DNA of 64,000 nt, from the NCBI GenBank assembly GCA_035772405.1, contig JAYKKM010000119.1, positions 408,501 to 472,500 on the forward strand. Direction: 5' to 3'. How positions within the stretch are numbered: position 1 is the first letter of the stretch; each line of letters opens with the position of its first letter. Below, one piece after another: positions 27,701 to 44,060 of this stretch. The translations under genes and the position numbers were made by a program. The notes below the pieces were generated by a model. That model ran no database searches and was not told where the DNA came from. It saw nothing but the letters and a program-made list of their open reading frames with translations. The stretch comes from Chrysogorgia sp. JL179-B06. Lineage: Eukaryota; Cnidaria; Anthozoa; Scleralcyonacea; Chrysogorgiidae.

Positions 27701-30700
27701 CAGAGAGACACAGAGAGACATGGAGAGACATAGAGAGACACAGAGAGAAACAGAGAGACACAGAGAGACACATAACGACACAGAGAGACACAGATATACA
27801 TAGAGAGACACCGAGAGATACAGAGAGACACAGAGAGACACAGAGAGACACACAGAGACACACAGAGACACACAGAGACACAGAGAGACTCAGCGAAACA
27901 CAGAGAGACACAGAGAGACACAGGGAGACATAGAGACAAAGAGACAGAGAGAGACATAGAGAGACAAAGAGACAGAGAGAGACACCTAGAGACACCTAGA
28001 GACACAGAGAGACATAGAGAGACATATAGAGATACAGCGAGACACAGAGCGACACAGAGAGACACAGAGAGACATAAAGAGACACATAGAGACATAGAGA
28101 GCCACATAGAGACATAGAGAGACAGAGACACACAGAGAGACACAGAGAGACACATAGAGACACCTAGAGACACAGCGAGACAGAGAGAGACACAGAGAGA
28201 CACAGAGAGACACAGAAAGACACAGAGAGACACAGAGAGACACCGAGAGGCACCGAGAGACACAGAGAGACACAGAGAAACACAGCGAGACGCAGAGAGA
28301 CACATAGAGACACCTAGAGACACAGCGAGACACAGAGAGACACAGAGAGACACAGAGACACAGAGAGACACAGAGAGACACAGAGAGTCATGGAGAGACA
28401 CGGAGAGACACGGAGAGACAAGGATAGACACATAGAGACACATAGAGACACATAGAGACAGAGACACAGAGAGACACAGAGAGACACAGAGAGACACAGA
28501 GAGACATGGAGAGACATAGAGAGACACAGAGAGAAACAGAGAGACACAGAGAGACACATAACGACACAGAGAGACACAGATATACATAGAGAGACACCGA
28601 GAGACACATAGAGACACAGAGAGACACAGAGAGACACAGAGAGACACAGAGAGACACACAGAGACACACAGAGACACAGAGAGACTCAGCGAAACACAGA
28701 GAGACACAGAGAGACACAGAGAGACACAGGGAGACATAGAGACAAAGAGACAGAGAGAGACATAGAGAGACAAAGAGACAGAGAGAGACAAAGAGACAGA
28801 GAGAGACACCTAGAGACACCTAGAGACACCTAGAGACACAGAGAGACATAGAGAGACATATAGAGATACAGCGAGACACAGAGCGACACAGAGAGACACA
28901 GAGAGACATAAAGAGACACATAGAGACATAGAGAGCCACATAGAGACATAGAGAGACAGAGACACACAGAGAGACACAGAGAGACACCTAGAGACACAGA
29001 GAGACACAGAGAGACACAGAGAGACACAGAGAGACACCGAGAGACACAGAGAAACACAGCGAGACGCAGAGAGACATAGAGACACCTAGAGACACAGGGA
29101 GACACAGAGAGACACCTAGAGACACAGGGAGACACAGAGAGACACAGAGAGACACAGAGAGACACAGAGAGACACAGAGAGACACAGAGAGACACATAGA
29201 GTCATGGAGAGACACGGAGAGACAAGGATAGACACATAGAGACACATAGAGACACATAGAGACAGAGACACAGAGAGACACAGAGAGACACAGAGAGACA
29301 CAGAGAGACATAGAGAGACACAGAGAGAAACAGAGAGACACAGAGAGACACGGAGAGACACAGCAAAACACAGAGACACAGAGAGACATGGAGAGACACG
29401 GAGAGACACAGAGACACATAGAGAGACTCAGCGAAACACAGAGAGACACAGAGAGACACAGGGAGACATAGAGACAAAGAGACACAGAGAGACACAGAGA
29501 GACAAAGAGAAACACAGCGAGACGCAGAGAGACACCTAGAGACACATAGAGACACATAGAGACACATAGAGACAGAGACACAGAGAGACACAGAGAGACA
29601 CAGAGAGACACAGAGAGACACAGAGAGACACAGAGAGACACGGAGAGACACAGCAAAACACAGAGACACAGAGAGACACAGAGAGACATGGAGAGACACG
29701 GAGAGACACAGAGACACATAGAGACACAGATAGACACAGAGAGAAACAGAGAGACATGGAGAGACATAGAGAGACACAGAGAGAAACAGAGAGACACAGA
29801 GAGACACATAACGACACAGAGAGACACAGATATACATAGAGAGACACAGAGAGACACCGAGAGACACATAGAGACACAGAGAGACACAGAGACACAGAGA
29901 GACACAAAGAGACACAGAGAGACACACAGAGACACACAGAGACACAGAGAGACTCAGCGAAACACAGAGAGACACAGAGAGACACAGGGAGACATAGAGA
30001 CAAAGAGACAGAGAGAGACACAGAGAGACAAAGAGACAGAGAGAGACACCTAGAGACACCTAGAGACACAGAGAGACACCGAGAGGCACCGAGAGACACC
30101 GAGAGACACAGAGACACACAGGATCACACAGAGACACAGAGAGACACAGAGAGACACATAGAGACACAGAGACACACATAGATAGACGCTGAGAGACACA
30201 GAGAGACATATAGAGACACAGAGTGACACATAGAGACAAAGAGAAACAAAGAGAGACACATAGAGACACAGAGAGACAGAGAGACATAGAGAGATACAGC
30301 AAGATACAGAGAGACACAGAGAGACAGGGAGAGACACAGAGAGACACATAGAGACAGAGAGAGACATAGAGAGATACAGCGAGACACAGAGAGACACAGA
30401 GAGACACGGAGAGACACGGAGAGACACGGAGAGACACTGAGAGACACAGAGAGACACATAGAGACACAGAGAGACATAGAGACATAGAGAGACACAGAGA
30501 AACACAGAGAGACACATAGAGACACAGAGACACAGAGAGACACAGAGAGACACAGAGAGACACGCACAGATACATAGAGACACAGAGAGACACATAGATA
30601 CACAGAGAGACACACAGAGACACACAGAGACACACAGAGACACACAGAGACACACAGAGACCCAGAGAGACACATAGAGACACAGAGACACACATAGAGA

Positions 30701-33700
30701 CACAGAGAGACACAGAGAGCCATATAGATACACAGAGAGACACATAGATAGACGCTGAGAGACACAGAGAGACATATAGAGACACAGAGTGACACATAGA
30801 GACACAGAGAAACAAAGAGAGACACATAGAGACAGAGAGACAGAGAGACATAGAGAGATACAGCAAGATACAGAGAGACACAGAGAGACACGGAGAGACA
30901 CAGAGAGACAGAGAGAGACATAGAGAGATACAGCGAGACACAGAGAGACACAGAGACACAGAGCGACACAGAGAGAGACAGAGAGACATAGAGAGATACA
31001 GCGAGACACAGAGAGACACATAGAGACACAGAGAGACACAGAGAGAGACAGAGACACACAAGAGACATAGAGACATAGAGAGATACAGCGAGACACAGAG
31101 AGACACAGAAAGACACAGCGAGACACAGAGAGACAGAGAGAGACATAGAGAGACAAAGAGACAGAGAGAGACACCTAGAGACACAGAGAGACACAGAGAG
31201 ACATAGAGAGACATATAGAGATACAGCGAGACACAGAGCGACACAGAGAGACACAGAGAGACATAAAGAGACACATAGAGACATAGAGCCACATAGAGAC
31301 ATAGAGAGACACAGAGACACACCGAGAGACACCGAGAGACACAGAGAGACACAGAGAAACACAGCGAGACGCAGAGAGACACATAGAGACACCTAGAGAC
31401 ACAGCGAGACACAGAGAGACACAGACAGACACAGAGAGACCCATAGAGACACAGAGAAACAAAGAGAGACACATAGAGACACAGAGAGACAGAGAGACAG
31501 AGAGACAGAGAGATACAGCAAGATACAGAGAGACACAGAGAGACACAGAGAGACACAGAGAGACACAGCGAAACACAGAGAGACACAGAGAGACACAGAG
31601 AAACACAAAGAGACACAGAGAGACACATAGAGACATAGAGAGATTCAGCAAGACACAGAGAGATACAAAGAGACACAGAGAGACATAGAAAGACACAGAG
31701 AGAAACAGAGAGACACAGAGAGACACAGAGAGACACAGCAAAACACAGAGAGACACAGAGAGCACATAGAGGCACAGAGAGACACAGAGAGACAAAGAGA
31801 GACACGGAGAGACACAGAGAGACACATAGAGACACAGAGAGACACAGAGAGAAAAAGAGAGACACAGAGAGACATAGAGAGACACAGAGAGACACAGAGA
31901 GACATAGAGAGATACAGCGAGACATAGAGAGATACATCAAGATACAGAGAGACACAGAGAGACACAGAGAGACACAGCGAAACACAGAGAGACACAGAGA
32001 GACACATAGATAGACGCTGAGAGACACAGAGAGACATATAGAGAAACAGAGAGACACATAGAGACACAGAGAAACAAAGAGAGACACATAGAGACACAGA
32101 GAGACAGAGAGATACAGCAAGATACAGAGAGACACAGAGAGACACAGAGAGACATAGAGAGACATATAGAGATACAGCGAGACACAGAGAGACACAGAGA
32201 GACACAGAGAGACATAAAGAGACACATATAGACATAGAGAGCCACATAGAGACATAGAGAGACAGAGACACACAGAGAGACACAGAGAGACACAGAGAGA
32301 CACAGAGAGACACATAGAGACACCTAGAGACACAGCGAGACACAGCGAGACAGAGAGAGACACAGAGAGACACAGAGAGACACAGAGAGACACCGAGAGG
32401 CACCGAGAGACACCGAGAGACACCGAGAAACACAGCGAGACGCAGCGAGACGCAGCGAGACACCTAGAGACACCGAGAGACACAGAGAGACACAGAGAGA
32501 CACAGAGAGACACAGAGAGTCATGGAGAGACACGGAGAGACACGGAGAGACAAGGATAGACACATAGAGACACATAGAGACACATAGAGACAGAGACACA
32601 GAGAGACAGAGAGACACAGAGAGACACAGAGAGACACAGAGAGACACAGAGAGAAACAGAGAGACACAGAGAGTCACAGAGAGACACGGAGAGACACAGC
32701 AAAACACAGAGACACAGAGAGACACAGAGAGACACAGAGAGACATGGAGAGACACGGAGAGACACAGAGACACATAGAGACACAGATAGACAGAGAGAGA
32801 CACCGAGAGACACCGAGAGACACAGAGAGACACAGAGAGACACAGAGAGACACAGAGAGACTCAGCGAAACACAGAGAGACACAGAGAGACACAGCGAAA
32901 CACAGAGAGACACATAGAGATACAGAGAGACACAGAGATACACAGAGAGACACCGAGAGACACCGAGAGACACAGAGAGACACAGAGAGACACAGAGAGA
33001 TAGAGAGACACAGAGAGACACAGAGAGACACGGACAGATACATATTGACACGTAGAGACACAGAGATACACAGAGAGACACACAGAGACACACAGAGACA
33101 CACAGAGACACACAGAGACACACAGAGACACACAGAGATACACAGAGACAAAGAGAGACACAGAGAGACATATAGAGACACAGAGAGACACATAGATAGA
33201 CGCTGAGAGACACAGAGAGACACAGAGAGACATATAGAGACACAGAAAGACACATAGAGACACAGAGAAACAAAGAGAGACACATAGAGACACAGAGAGA
33301 CAGAGAGACATAGAGAGATACAGCAAGATACAGAGAGAAACAGAGAGACACAGAGAGACACAGAGAGAGACATAGAGAGATACAGCGAGACACAGCGAGA
33401 CACAGCGAGACACAGAGAGACACAGAGACATAGAGAGATACAGCGAGACACAGAGAGACACATCGCGACACATCGAGTCACACAGAGTCATATAGAGTCA
33501 CACAGAGACATATAGATACACCGAGAGACACAGAGAGACACAGAGGGACACAGAGGGACATACAGAGACACCTAGAGACACGTAGAGACACATAGACGCA
33601 CAGAGAGACACAGAGAGACACAGGGAGACACACAGAGCCACAGAGAGGCACATAGAGACACATATAGACACAGAGAGATACAGAGAGACACAGAGGGACA

Positions 33701-34820
33701 CAGAGAGACACAGCGAGACAGAGAGATACAGTGAGACACAGAGAGACACAGAGACATAGAGAGACACATAGAGACACATAGAGACACAGAGAAACACAGA
33801 GAGACAAACAGAGACACAGAGAGACACAGAGAGACACAGTGAGACACAAAGAGACACAGAGAGACACATAGAGACACAGAGAGACACAGAGAGATACAGA
33901 GAGACATATAGAGATACAGCGAGACACAGAGAGACACAGAGAGAAGCAGAGAGACACATAGAGAAAAAGAGAGACAAAAAGAGACACAGGGACACACAGA
34001 GAGACACAGAGAGACAGGGAGACACAGAGAGACACAGAGACATAGAGAGACATAGAGAGACACAGAGAGACACAGAGAGACACAGGGAGCCACAGCGAGA
34101 CACAGAGACATAGAGAGACACAGAGAGATACAGAGAGACAGAGAGACGCAGAGAGACGCAGAGAGACATTAGAGACACATAGAGAAACAGAGAGTCATAG
34201 AGAGTCATAGAGAGACACCACGAGACACAGAGAGACATAGGGAGACACAGAGAGACAAGGAGAGACACGGAGAGACACAGAGAGACACAGAGAGACACAT
34301 AGAAACACAGAGACACATAGACACAGAGAGACACAGAGAGACACAGAGAGACACAGAGAGACACAGAGAGACACAGAGAGACACAGAGAGACACAGAGAG
34401 ACATAGAGAGACACAGAGAGACACATAGAGACACGGAGAGACACGGAGAGACAAGGAGAAACACATAGAGACACAACGAGACACAGGGAGACACAGAGAG
34501 ACACAGGGAGACATAGAGAGACACATAGAGACAGAGAGACACAGAGGGACTCAGAGAGACACAGAGAGACACCTAGAGACATAGAGAGAGACAGCGAGAT
34601 ACAGAGAGACATAGAGAGATACAGCGAGACACAGAGAGACACAGAGAGAAACAGAGAGAAACAGGGAGACACAGAGAGACACAGAGTGACATATAGAGAC
34701 ACAGAGAGACACGGAGAGACACATAGAGACACATAGAGACACATAGAGATACAGAGAAACACAGAGGGACACAGAGAGACACAGAGAGACACAGAGATAC
34801 AGTGAGACACAGAGAGATAC
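24755..34820. repeat. Large tandem duplication, copy A (~10.06 kb)
   Basis: The left boundary falls between 24,751 and 24,761: sequence from 24,761 on matches 34,821 on (offset 10,060), whereas the preceding decamer differs. Markers shared with copy B include AGTCATGGAGAGACACGG (25,001 with 35,061), a set of matching frame-length signatures at 26.8-31.6 kb (offsets 10,331-10,393) and GACACATCGCGACACATCGA near 33,470 (offset about 11,061). The end at 34,763 pairs with 46,141 (offset 11,378). Hundreds of shared private variants make this a segmental duplication of satellite DNA. Confidence 0.9.
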
Positions 34821-35060
34821 AGAGACACAGAGAGACACATAGAGACACCTAGAGACACAGCGAGACACAGCGAGACACAGAGAGACACAGAGAGACACCG
34901 AGAGGCACCGAGAGGCACCGAGAGACACAGAGAGACACAGAGAAACACAGCGAGACGCAGAGAGACACATAGAGACACCTAGAGACACAGCGAGACACAG
35001 AGAGACACAGAGAGACACAGAGACACAGAGAGACACAGAGAGACACAGAGAGACACAGAG

Positions 35061-35684
35061 AGTCATGGAGAGACACGGAGAGACAAGGATAGACACATAG
35101 AGACACATAGAGACACATAGAGACAGAGACACAGAGAGACAGAGAGACAGAGAGACATAGAGAGATACAGCAAGACACAGAGAGACACAGAGAGACATAG
35201 AGAGACACAGAGAGACACAGAGAGAAACAGAGACACAGAGAGACACGGAGAGACACAGCAAAACACAGACACAGAGAGACACAGAGAGACACGGAGAGAC
35301 ACAGAGACACATAGAGACACAGAGAGACACAGAGACACAGAGAGACACAGAGAGACACAGAGAGACACAGAGAGTCATGGAGAGACACGGAGAGACAAGG
35401 ATAGACACATAGAGACACATAGAGACACATAGAGACAGAGACACAGAGAGACAGAGAGACAGAGAGACATAGAGAGATACAGCAAGACACAGAGAGACAC
35501 AGAGAGACATAGAGAGACACAGAGAGACACAGAGAGAAACAGAGACACAGAGAGACACGGAGAGACACAGCAAAACACAGACACAGAGAGACACAGAGAG
35601 ACACGGAGAGACACAGAGACACATAGAGACACAGATAGACACAGAGAGACACAGAGAGACATGGAGAGACATAGAGATACATAG
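35061..35684. repeat. 312-bp tandem duplication within copy B
   Basis: AGTCATGGAGAGACACGG starts at 35,061 and again at 35,373. The following ~300 bp (CAAGGATAGACACATAG, CAGCAAGACAC, CAGCAAAACACAGACAC) repeat in order. Copy A has only one copy, at 25,001. Confidence 0.9.
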
Positions 35685-38600
35685 AGATACAGTGAGACAC
35701 AGAGCGACACAGAGAGACATATAGAGAGACACAGAGAGACATATAGAGACACAGAGAGACACGGAGAGATACAGAGAGACATAGAGAGATATAGAGAGAC
35801 ACAGAGAGATACAGAGAGAAACAGAGAGACACCGAGAGACACATAGAGACATAGAGAGACACAGAGACTCAGAGAGACACAGAGAGACACAGAGAGACAG
35901 AGAGGGACAGTGAGACACAGAGAGACACATAGAGACACAGAGAGACACAGAGAGACACAGAGAGACACAGAGATACATAGAGATACAGAGAGAGATACAG
36001 AGAGACACAGAGAGACACAGAGACTCAGAGAGACACAGGGAGACACAGAGAGACACAAAGAGACACAGAGAGACATAGGGAGACACAGAGAGACATAGAG
36101 AGACACAGAGAGACACAGAGAGATACAGAGAGACATATAGAGCCACAGAGAGACAAAGAGAGAGACACAGAGACACAGAGACACAGAGACACAGAGAGAC
36201 ACAGAGAGATACAGAGAGACATAGAGAGACACAGAGAGAAACAGAGAGACACAGAGAGACACATAACGACACAGAGAGACACAGAGATACATAGAGAGAC
36301 ACCGAGAGACACCGAGAGACACAGAGAGACACAGCGAAACACAGAGATACACAGAGACACATGGAGACACAGAGAGACAAAGACATACACAGAGAGACAT
36401 AGAGAGACATAGAGAGACACAGAGAGACACACAGAGACACACAGAGACACACAGTGACACAGAGAGACACAGAGAGACTCAGCGAAACACAGAGAGACAC
36501 AGAGAGACACAGCGAAACACAGAGAGACACATAGAGACACAGAGAGACACAATGATAAAAGAGACATATAGAGACACCGAGAGACACAGAGAGACACAGA
36601 GAGACGCAGAGAGACACAGAGAGACACAGAGAGACACAGAGAGACACAGAGAGACACAGAGAGACACAGAGAGACACAGAGAGTCATGGAGAGACACGGA
36701 GAGACACGGAGAGACAAGGATAGACACATAGAGACACATAGAGACACATAGAGACAGAGACACAGAGAGACACAGAGAGACACAGAGAGACACAGAGAGA
36801 CACAGAGAGAGACAGAGAGACATGGAGAGATACAGCGAGACACAGAGAGACACATAGAGACACAGAGAGAGACAGAGAGACACAAGAGACATAGAGACAT
36901 AGAGAGATACAGCGAGACACAGAGAGACACAGAGAGACACAGCGAGACACAGAGAGACACAGAGAGACACAGAGAGACACAGGGAGACACCTAGAGACAC
37001 AGCGAGACAGAGAGAGACACAGAGAGACACAGAGAGACACAGAGAGACACAGAGAGACACAGAGAGACACCGAGAGGCACCGAGAGACACCGAGAGACAC
37101 AGAGAGACACAGAGAAACACAGCGAGACGCAGAGAGACACATAGAGACACCTAGAGACACAGCGAGACACAGAGAGACACAGGGAGACACAGAGAGACAC
37201 AGAGAGACACAGAGAGACACAGAGAGTCATGGAGAGACACGGAGAGACACGGAGAGACACGGAGAGACAAGGATAGACACATAGAGACACATAGAGACAC
37301 ATAGAGACAGAGACACAGAGAGACACAGAGAGACACAGAGAGACACAGAGAGACACAGAGAGACACAGAGAGACATAGAGAGACACAGAGAGACACAGAG
37401 AGAAACAGAGAGACACAGAGAGACACGGAGAGACACAGCAAAACACAGAGACACAGAGAGACACAGAGAGACATGGAGAGACACGGAGAGACACAGAGAC
37501 ACATAGAGAGACTCAGCGAAACACAGAGAGACACAGAGAGACACAGGGAGACATAGAGACAAAGAGACAGAGAGAGACACAGAGAGACAAAGAGACACAC
37601 CTAGAGACACCTAGAGACACAGAGAGACACCGAGAGGCACCGAGAGACACCGAGAGACACAGAGAGACACAGAGAAACACAGCGAGACGCAGAGAGACAC
37701 ATAGAGACACCTAGAGACACCTAGAGACACAGCGAGACACAGCGAGACACAGAGAGACACAGGGAGACACAGGGAGACACAGAGAGACACAGAGAGTCAC
37801 GGAGAGACACGGAGAGACACGGAGAGACACGGAGAGACAAGGATAGACACATAGAGACACATAGAGACACATAGAGACAGAGACACAGAGAGACACAGAG
37901 AGACATAGAGAGACACAGAGAGACACAGAGAGAAACAGAGAGACACAGAGAGACACGGAGAGACACAGCAAAACACAGAGACACAGAGAGACACGGAGAG
38001 ACACGGAGAGACACAGAGACACATAGAGACACAGATAGACACAGAGAGACACAGAGAGACATGGAGAGACATAGAGAGACACAGAGAGAAACAGAGAGAC
38101 ACAGAGAGACACATAACGACACAGAGAGACACAGATATACATAGAGAGACACCGAGAGATACAGAGAGACACAGAGAGACACAGAGAGACACACAGAGAC
38201 ACACAGAGACACACAGAGACACAGAGAGACTCAGCGAAACACAGAGAGACACAGAGAGACACAGAGAGACACAGGGAGACATAGAGACAAAGAGACAGAG
38301 AGAGACATAGAGAGACAAAGAGACAGAGAGAGACACCTAGAGACACCTAGAGACACAGAGAGACATAGAGAGACATATAGAGATACAGCGAGACACAGAG
38401 CGACACAGAGAGACACAGAGAGACATAAAGAGACACATAGAGACATAGAGAGCCACATAGAGACATAGAGAGACAGAGACACACAGAGAGACACAGAGAG
38501 ACACATAGAGACACCTAGAGACACAGCGAGACAGAGAGAGACACAGAGAGACACAGAGAGACACAGAGAGACACAGAAAGACACAGAGAGACACAGAGAG

Positions 38601-41600
38601 ACACCGAGAGGCACCGAGAGACACAGAGAAACACAGCGAGACGCAGAGAGACACATAGAGACACCTAGAGACACAGCGAGACACAGAGAGACACAGAGAG
38701 ACACAGGGAGACACAGAGAGACACAGAGACACAGAGAGACACAGAGAGACACAGAGAGTCATGGAGAGACACGGAGAGACACGGAGAGACAAGGATAGAC
38801 ACATAGAGACACATAGAGACACATAGAGACAGAGACACAGAGAGACACAGAGAGACACAGAGAGACACAGAGAGACATGGAGAGACATAGAGAGACACAG
38901 AGAGAAACAGAGAGACACAGAGAGACACATAACGACACAGAGAGACACAGATATACATAGAGAGACACCGAGAGACACATAGAGACACAGAGAGACACAG
39001 AGAGACACAGAGAGACACAGAGAGACACACAGAGACACACAGAGACACAGAGAGACTCAGCGAAACACAGAGAGACACAGAGAGACACAGAGAGACACAG
39101 GGAGACATAGAGACAAAGAGACAGAGAGAGACATAGAGAGACAAAGAGACAGAGAGAGACAAAGAGACAGAGAGAGACACCTAGAGACACCTAGAGACAC
39201 CTAGAGACACAGAGAGACATAGAGAGACATATAGAGATACAGCGAGACACAGAGCGACACAGAGAGACACAGAGAGACATAAAGAGACACATAGAGACAT
39301 AGAGAGCCACATAGAGACATAGAGAGACAGAGACACACAGAGAGACACAGAGAGACACAGAGAGACACCTAGAGACACAGAGAGACACAGAGAGACACAG
39401 AGAGACACAGAGAGACACAGAGAGACACAGAGAGACACCGAGAGACACAGAGAAACACAGCGAGACGCAGAGAGACATAGAGACACCTAGAGACACAGGG
39501 AGACACAGAGAGACACCTAGAGACACAGGGAGACACAGAGAGACACAGAGAGACACAGAGAGACACAGAGAGACACAGAGAGACACAGAGAGACACATAG
39601 AGTCATGGAGAGACACGGAGAGACAAGGATAGACACATAGAGACACATAGAGACACATAGAGACAGAGACACAGAGAGACACAGAGAGACACAGAGAGAC
39701 ACAGAGAGACATAGAGAGACACAGAGAGACACAGAGAGAAACAGAGAGACACAGAGAGACACGGAGAGACACAGCAAAACACAGAGACACAGAGAGACAT
39801 GGAGAGACACGGAGAGACACAGAGACACATAGAGAGACTCAGCGAAACACAGAGAGACACAGAGAGACACAGGGAGACATAGAGACACAGAGAGACACAG
39901 AGAGACAAAGAGAAACACAGCGAGACGCAGAGAGACACCTAGAGACACATAGAGACACATAGAGACAGAGACACAGAGAGACACAGAGAGACACAGAGAG
40001 ACACAGAGAGACACAGAGAGACACAGAGAGACACGGAGAGACACAGCAAAACACAGAGACACAGAGAGACACAGAGAGACATGGAGAGACACGGAGAGAC
40101 ACAGAGACACATAGAGACACAGATAGACACAGAGAGAAACAGAGAGACATGGAGAGACATAGAGAGACACAGAGAGAAACAGAGAGACACAGAGAGACAC
40201 ATAACGACACAGAGAGACACAGATATACATAGAGAGACACCGAGAGACACATAGAGACACAGAGAGACACAGAGACACAGAGAGACACAAAGAGACACAG
40301 AGAGACACACAGAGACACACAGAGACACAGAGAGACTCAGCGAAACACAGAGAGACACAGAGAGACACAGGGAGACATAGAGACAAAGAGACAGAGAGAG
40401 ACACAGAGAGACAAAGAGACAGAGAGAGACACCTAGAGACACCTAGAGACACAGAGAGACACCGAGAGGCACCGAGAGACACCGAGAGACACAGAGACAC
40501 ACAGGATCACACAGAGACACAGAGAGACACAGAGAGACACATAGAGACACAGAGACACACATAGATAGACGCTGAGAGACACAGAGAGACATATAGAGAC
40601 ACAGAGTGACACATAGAGACAAAGAGAAACAAAGAGAGACACATAGAGACACAGAGAGACAGAGAGACATAGAGAGATACAGCAAGATACAGAGAGACAC
40701 AGAGAGACAGGGAGAGACACAGAGAGACACATAGAGACAGAGAGAGACATACAGAGATACAGCGAGACACAGAGAGACACAGAGAGACACGGAGAGACAC
40801 GGAGAGACACGGAGAGACACTGAGAGACACAGAGAGACACATAGAGACACAGAGAGACATAGAGACATAGAGAGACACAGAGAAACACAGAGAGACACAA
40901 AGAGACACATAGAGACACAGAGACACAGAGAGACACAGAGAGACACAGAGAGACACGCACAGATACATAGAGACACAGAGAGACACATAGATACACAGAG
41001 AGACACACAGAGACACACAGAGACACACAGAGACACACAGAGACACACAGAGACCCAGAGAGACACATAGAGACACAGAGACACACATAGAGACACAGAG
41101 AGACACAGAGAGCCATATAGATACACAGAGAGACACATAGATAGACGCTGAGAGACACAGAGAGACATATAGAGACACAGAGTGACACATAGAGACACAG
41201 AGAAACAAAGAGAGACACATAGAGACAGAGAGACAGAGAGACATAGAGAGATACAGCAAGATACAGAGAGACACAGAGAGACACGGAGAGACACAGAGAG
41301 ACAGAGAGAGACATAGAGAGATACAGCGAGACACAGAGAGACACAGAGACACAGAGCGACACAGAGAGAGACAGAGAGACATAGAGAGATACAGCGAGAC
41401 ACAGAGAGACACATAGAGACACAGAGAGACACAGAGAGAGACAGAGACACACAAGAGACATAGAGACATAGAGAGATACAGCGAGACACAGAGAGACACA
41501 GAAAGACACAGCGAGACACAGAGAGACAGAGAGAGACATAGAGAGACAAAGAGACAGAGAGAGACACCTAGAGACACAGAGAGACACAGAGAGACATAGA

Positions 41601-42699
41601 GAGACATATAGAGATACAGCGAGACACAGAGCGACACAGAGAGACACAGAGAGACATAAAGAGACACATAGAGACATAGAGCCACATAGAGACATAGAGA
41701 GACACAGAGACACACCGAGAGACACCGAGAGACACAGAGAGACACAGAGAAACACAGCGAGACGCAGAGAGACACATAGAGACACCTAGAGACACAGCGA
41801 GACACAGAGAGACACAGACAGACACAGAGAGACCCATAGAGACACAGAGAAACAAAGAGAGACACATAGAGACACAGAGAGACAGAGAGACAGAGAGACA
41901 GAGAGATACAGCAAGATACAGAGAGACACAGAGAGACACAGAGAGACACAGAGAGACACAGCGAAACACAGAGAGACACAGAGAGACACAGAGAAACACA
42001 AAGAGACACAGAGAGACACATAGAGACATAGAGAGATTCAGCAAGACACAGAGAGATACAAAGAGACACAGAGAGACATAGAAAGACACAGAGAGAAACA
42101 GAGAGACACAGAGAGACACAGAGAGACACAGCAAAACACAGAGAGACACACAGAGAGCACATAGAGGCACAGAGAGACACAGAGAGACAAAGAGAGACAC
42201 GGAGAGACACAGAGAGACACATAGAGACACAGAGAGACACAGAGAGAGAAAAAGAGAGACACAGAGAGACATAGAGAGACACAGAGAGACACAGAGAGAC
42301 ATAGAGAGATACAGCGAGACATAGAGAGATACATCAAGATACAGAGAGACACAGAGAGACACAGAGAGACACAGCGAAACACAGAGAGACACAGAGAGAC
42401 ACATAGATAGACGCTGAGAGACACAGAGAGACATATAGAGAAACAGAGAGACACATAGAGACACAGAGAAACAAAGAGAGACACATAGAGACACAGAGAG
42501 ACAGAGAGATACAGCAAGATACAGAGAGACACAGAGAGACACAGAGAGACACAGAGAGACATATAGAGATACAGCGAGACACAGAGAGACACAGAGAGAC
42601 ACAGAGAGACATAAAGAGACACATATAGACATAGAGAGCCACATAGAGACATAGAGAGACAGAGACACACAGAGAGACACAGAGAGACACAGAGAGACA

Positions 42700-44060
42700 C
42701 AGAGAGACACCTAGAGACACAGCGAGACACAGCGAGACAGAGAGAGACACAGAGAGACACAGAGAGACACAGAGAGACACCGAGAGGCACCGAGAGACAC
42801 CGAGAGACACCGAGAAACACAGCGAGACGCAGCGAGACGCAGCGAGACACCGAGAGACACAGAGAGACACAGAGAGACACAGAGAGACACAGAGAGTCAT
42901 GGAGAGACACGGAGAGACACGGAGAGACAAGGATAGACACATAGAGACACATAGAGACACATAGAGACAGAGACACAGAGAGACACAGAGAGACACAGAG
43001 AGACACAGAGAGACACAGAGAGACACAGAGAGAAACAGAGAGACACAGAGAGTCACAGAGAGACACGGAGAGACACAGCAAAACACAGAGACACAGAGAG
43101 ACACAGAGAGACACAGAGAGACATGGAGAGACACGGAGAGACACAGAGACACATAGAGACACAGATAGACAGAGAGAGACACCGAGAGACACCGAGAGAC
43201 ACAGAGAGACACAGAGAGACACAGAGAGACACAGAGAGACTCAGCGAAACACAGAGAGACACAGAGAGACACAGCGAAACACAGAGAGACACATAGAGAT
43301 ACAGAGAGACACAGAGATACACAGAGAGACACCGAGAGACACCGAGAGACACAGAGAGACACAGAGAGACACAGAGAGACACATAGAGACACCTAGAGAC
43401 ACAGCGAGACACAGCGAGACAGAGAGAGACACAGAGAGACACAGAGAGACACAGAGAGACACAGAGAGGCACCGAGAGACACCGAGAGACACCGAGAAAC
43501 ACAGCGAGACGCAGCGAGACGCAGCGAGACACCTAGAGACACCGAGAGACACAGAGAGACACAGAGAGACACAGAGAGACACAGAGAGTCATGGAGAGAC
43601 ACGGAGAGACACGGAGAGACAAGGATAGACACATAGAGACACATAGAGACACATAGAGACAGAGACACAGAGAGACACAGAGAGACACAGAGAGACACAG
43701 AGAGACACAGAGAGACACAGAGAGAAACAGAGAGACACAGAGAGTCACAGAGAGACACGGAGAGACACAGCAAAACACAGAGACACAGAGAGACACAGAG
43801 AGACATGGAGAGACACGGAGAGACACAGAGACACATAGAGACACAGATAGACAGAGAGAGACACCGAGAGACACCGAGAGACACAGAGAGACACAGAGAG
43901 ACACAGAGAGACACAGAGAGACTCAGCGAAACACAGAGAGACACAGAGAGACACAGCGAAACACAGAGAGACACATAGAGATACAGAGAGACACAGAGAT
44001 ACACAGAGAGACACCGAGAGACACCGAGAGACACAGAGAGACACAGAGAGATAGAGAGAC
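42700..44060. repeat. 682-bp tandem duplication within copy B
   Basis: CTCAGCGAAACACAGAG occurs at about 43,239 and 43,921, and ACACAGCGAGACACAGCGAG near 42,720 and 43,402, both with an offset of 682. Copy A carries this block once (around 32,320-33,000). Confidence 0.88.
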
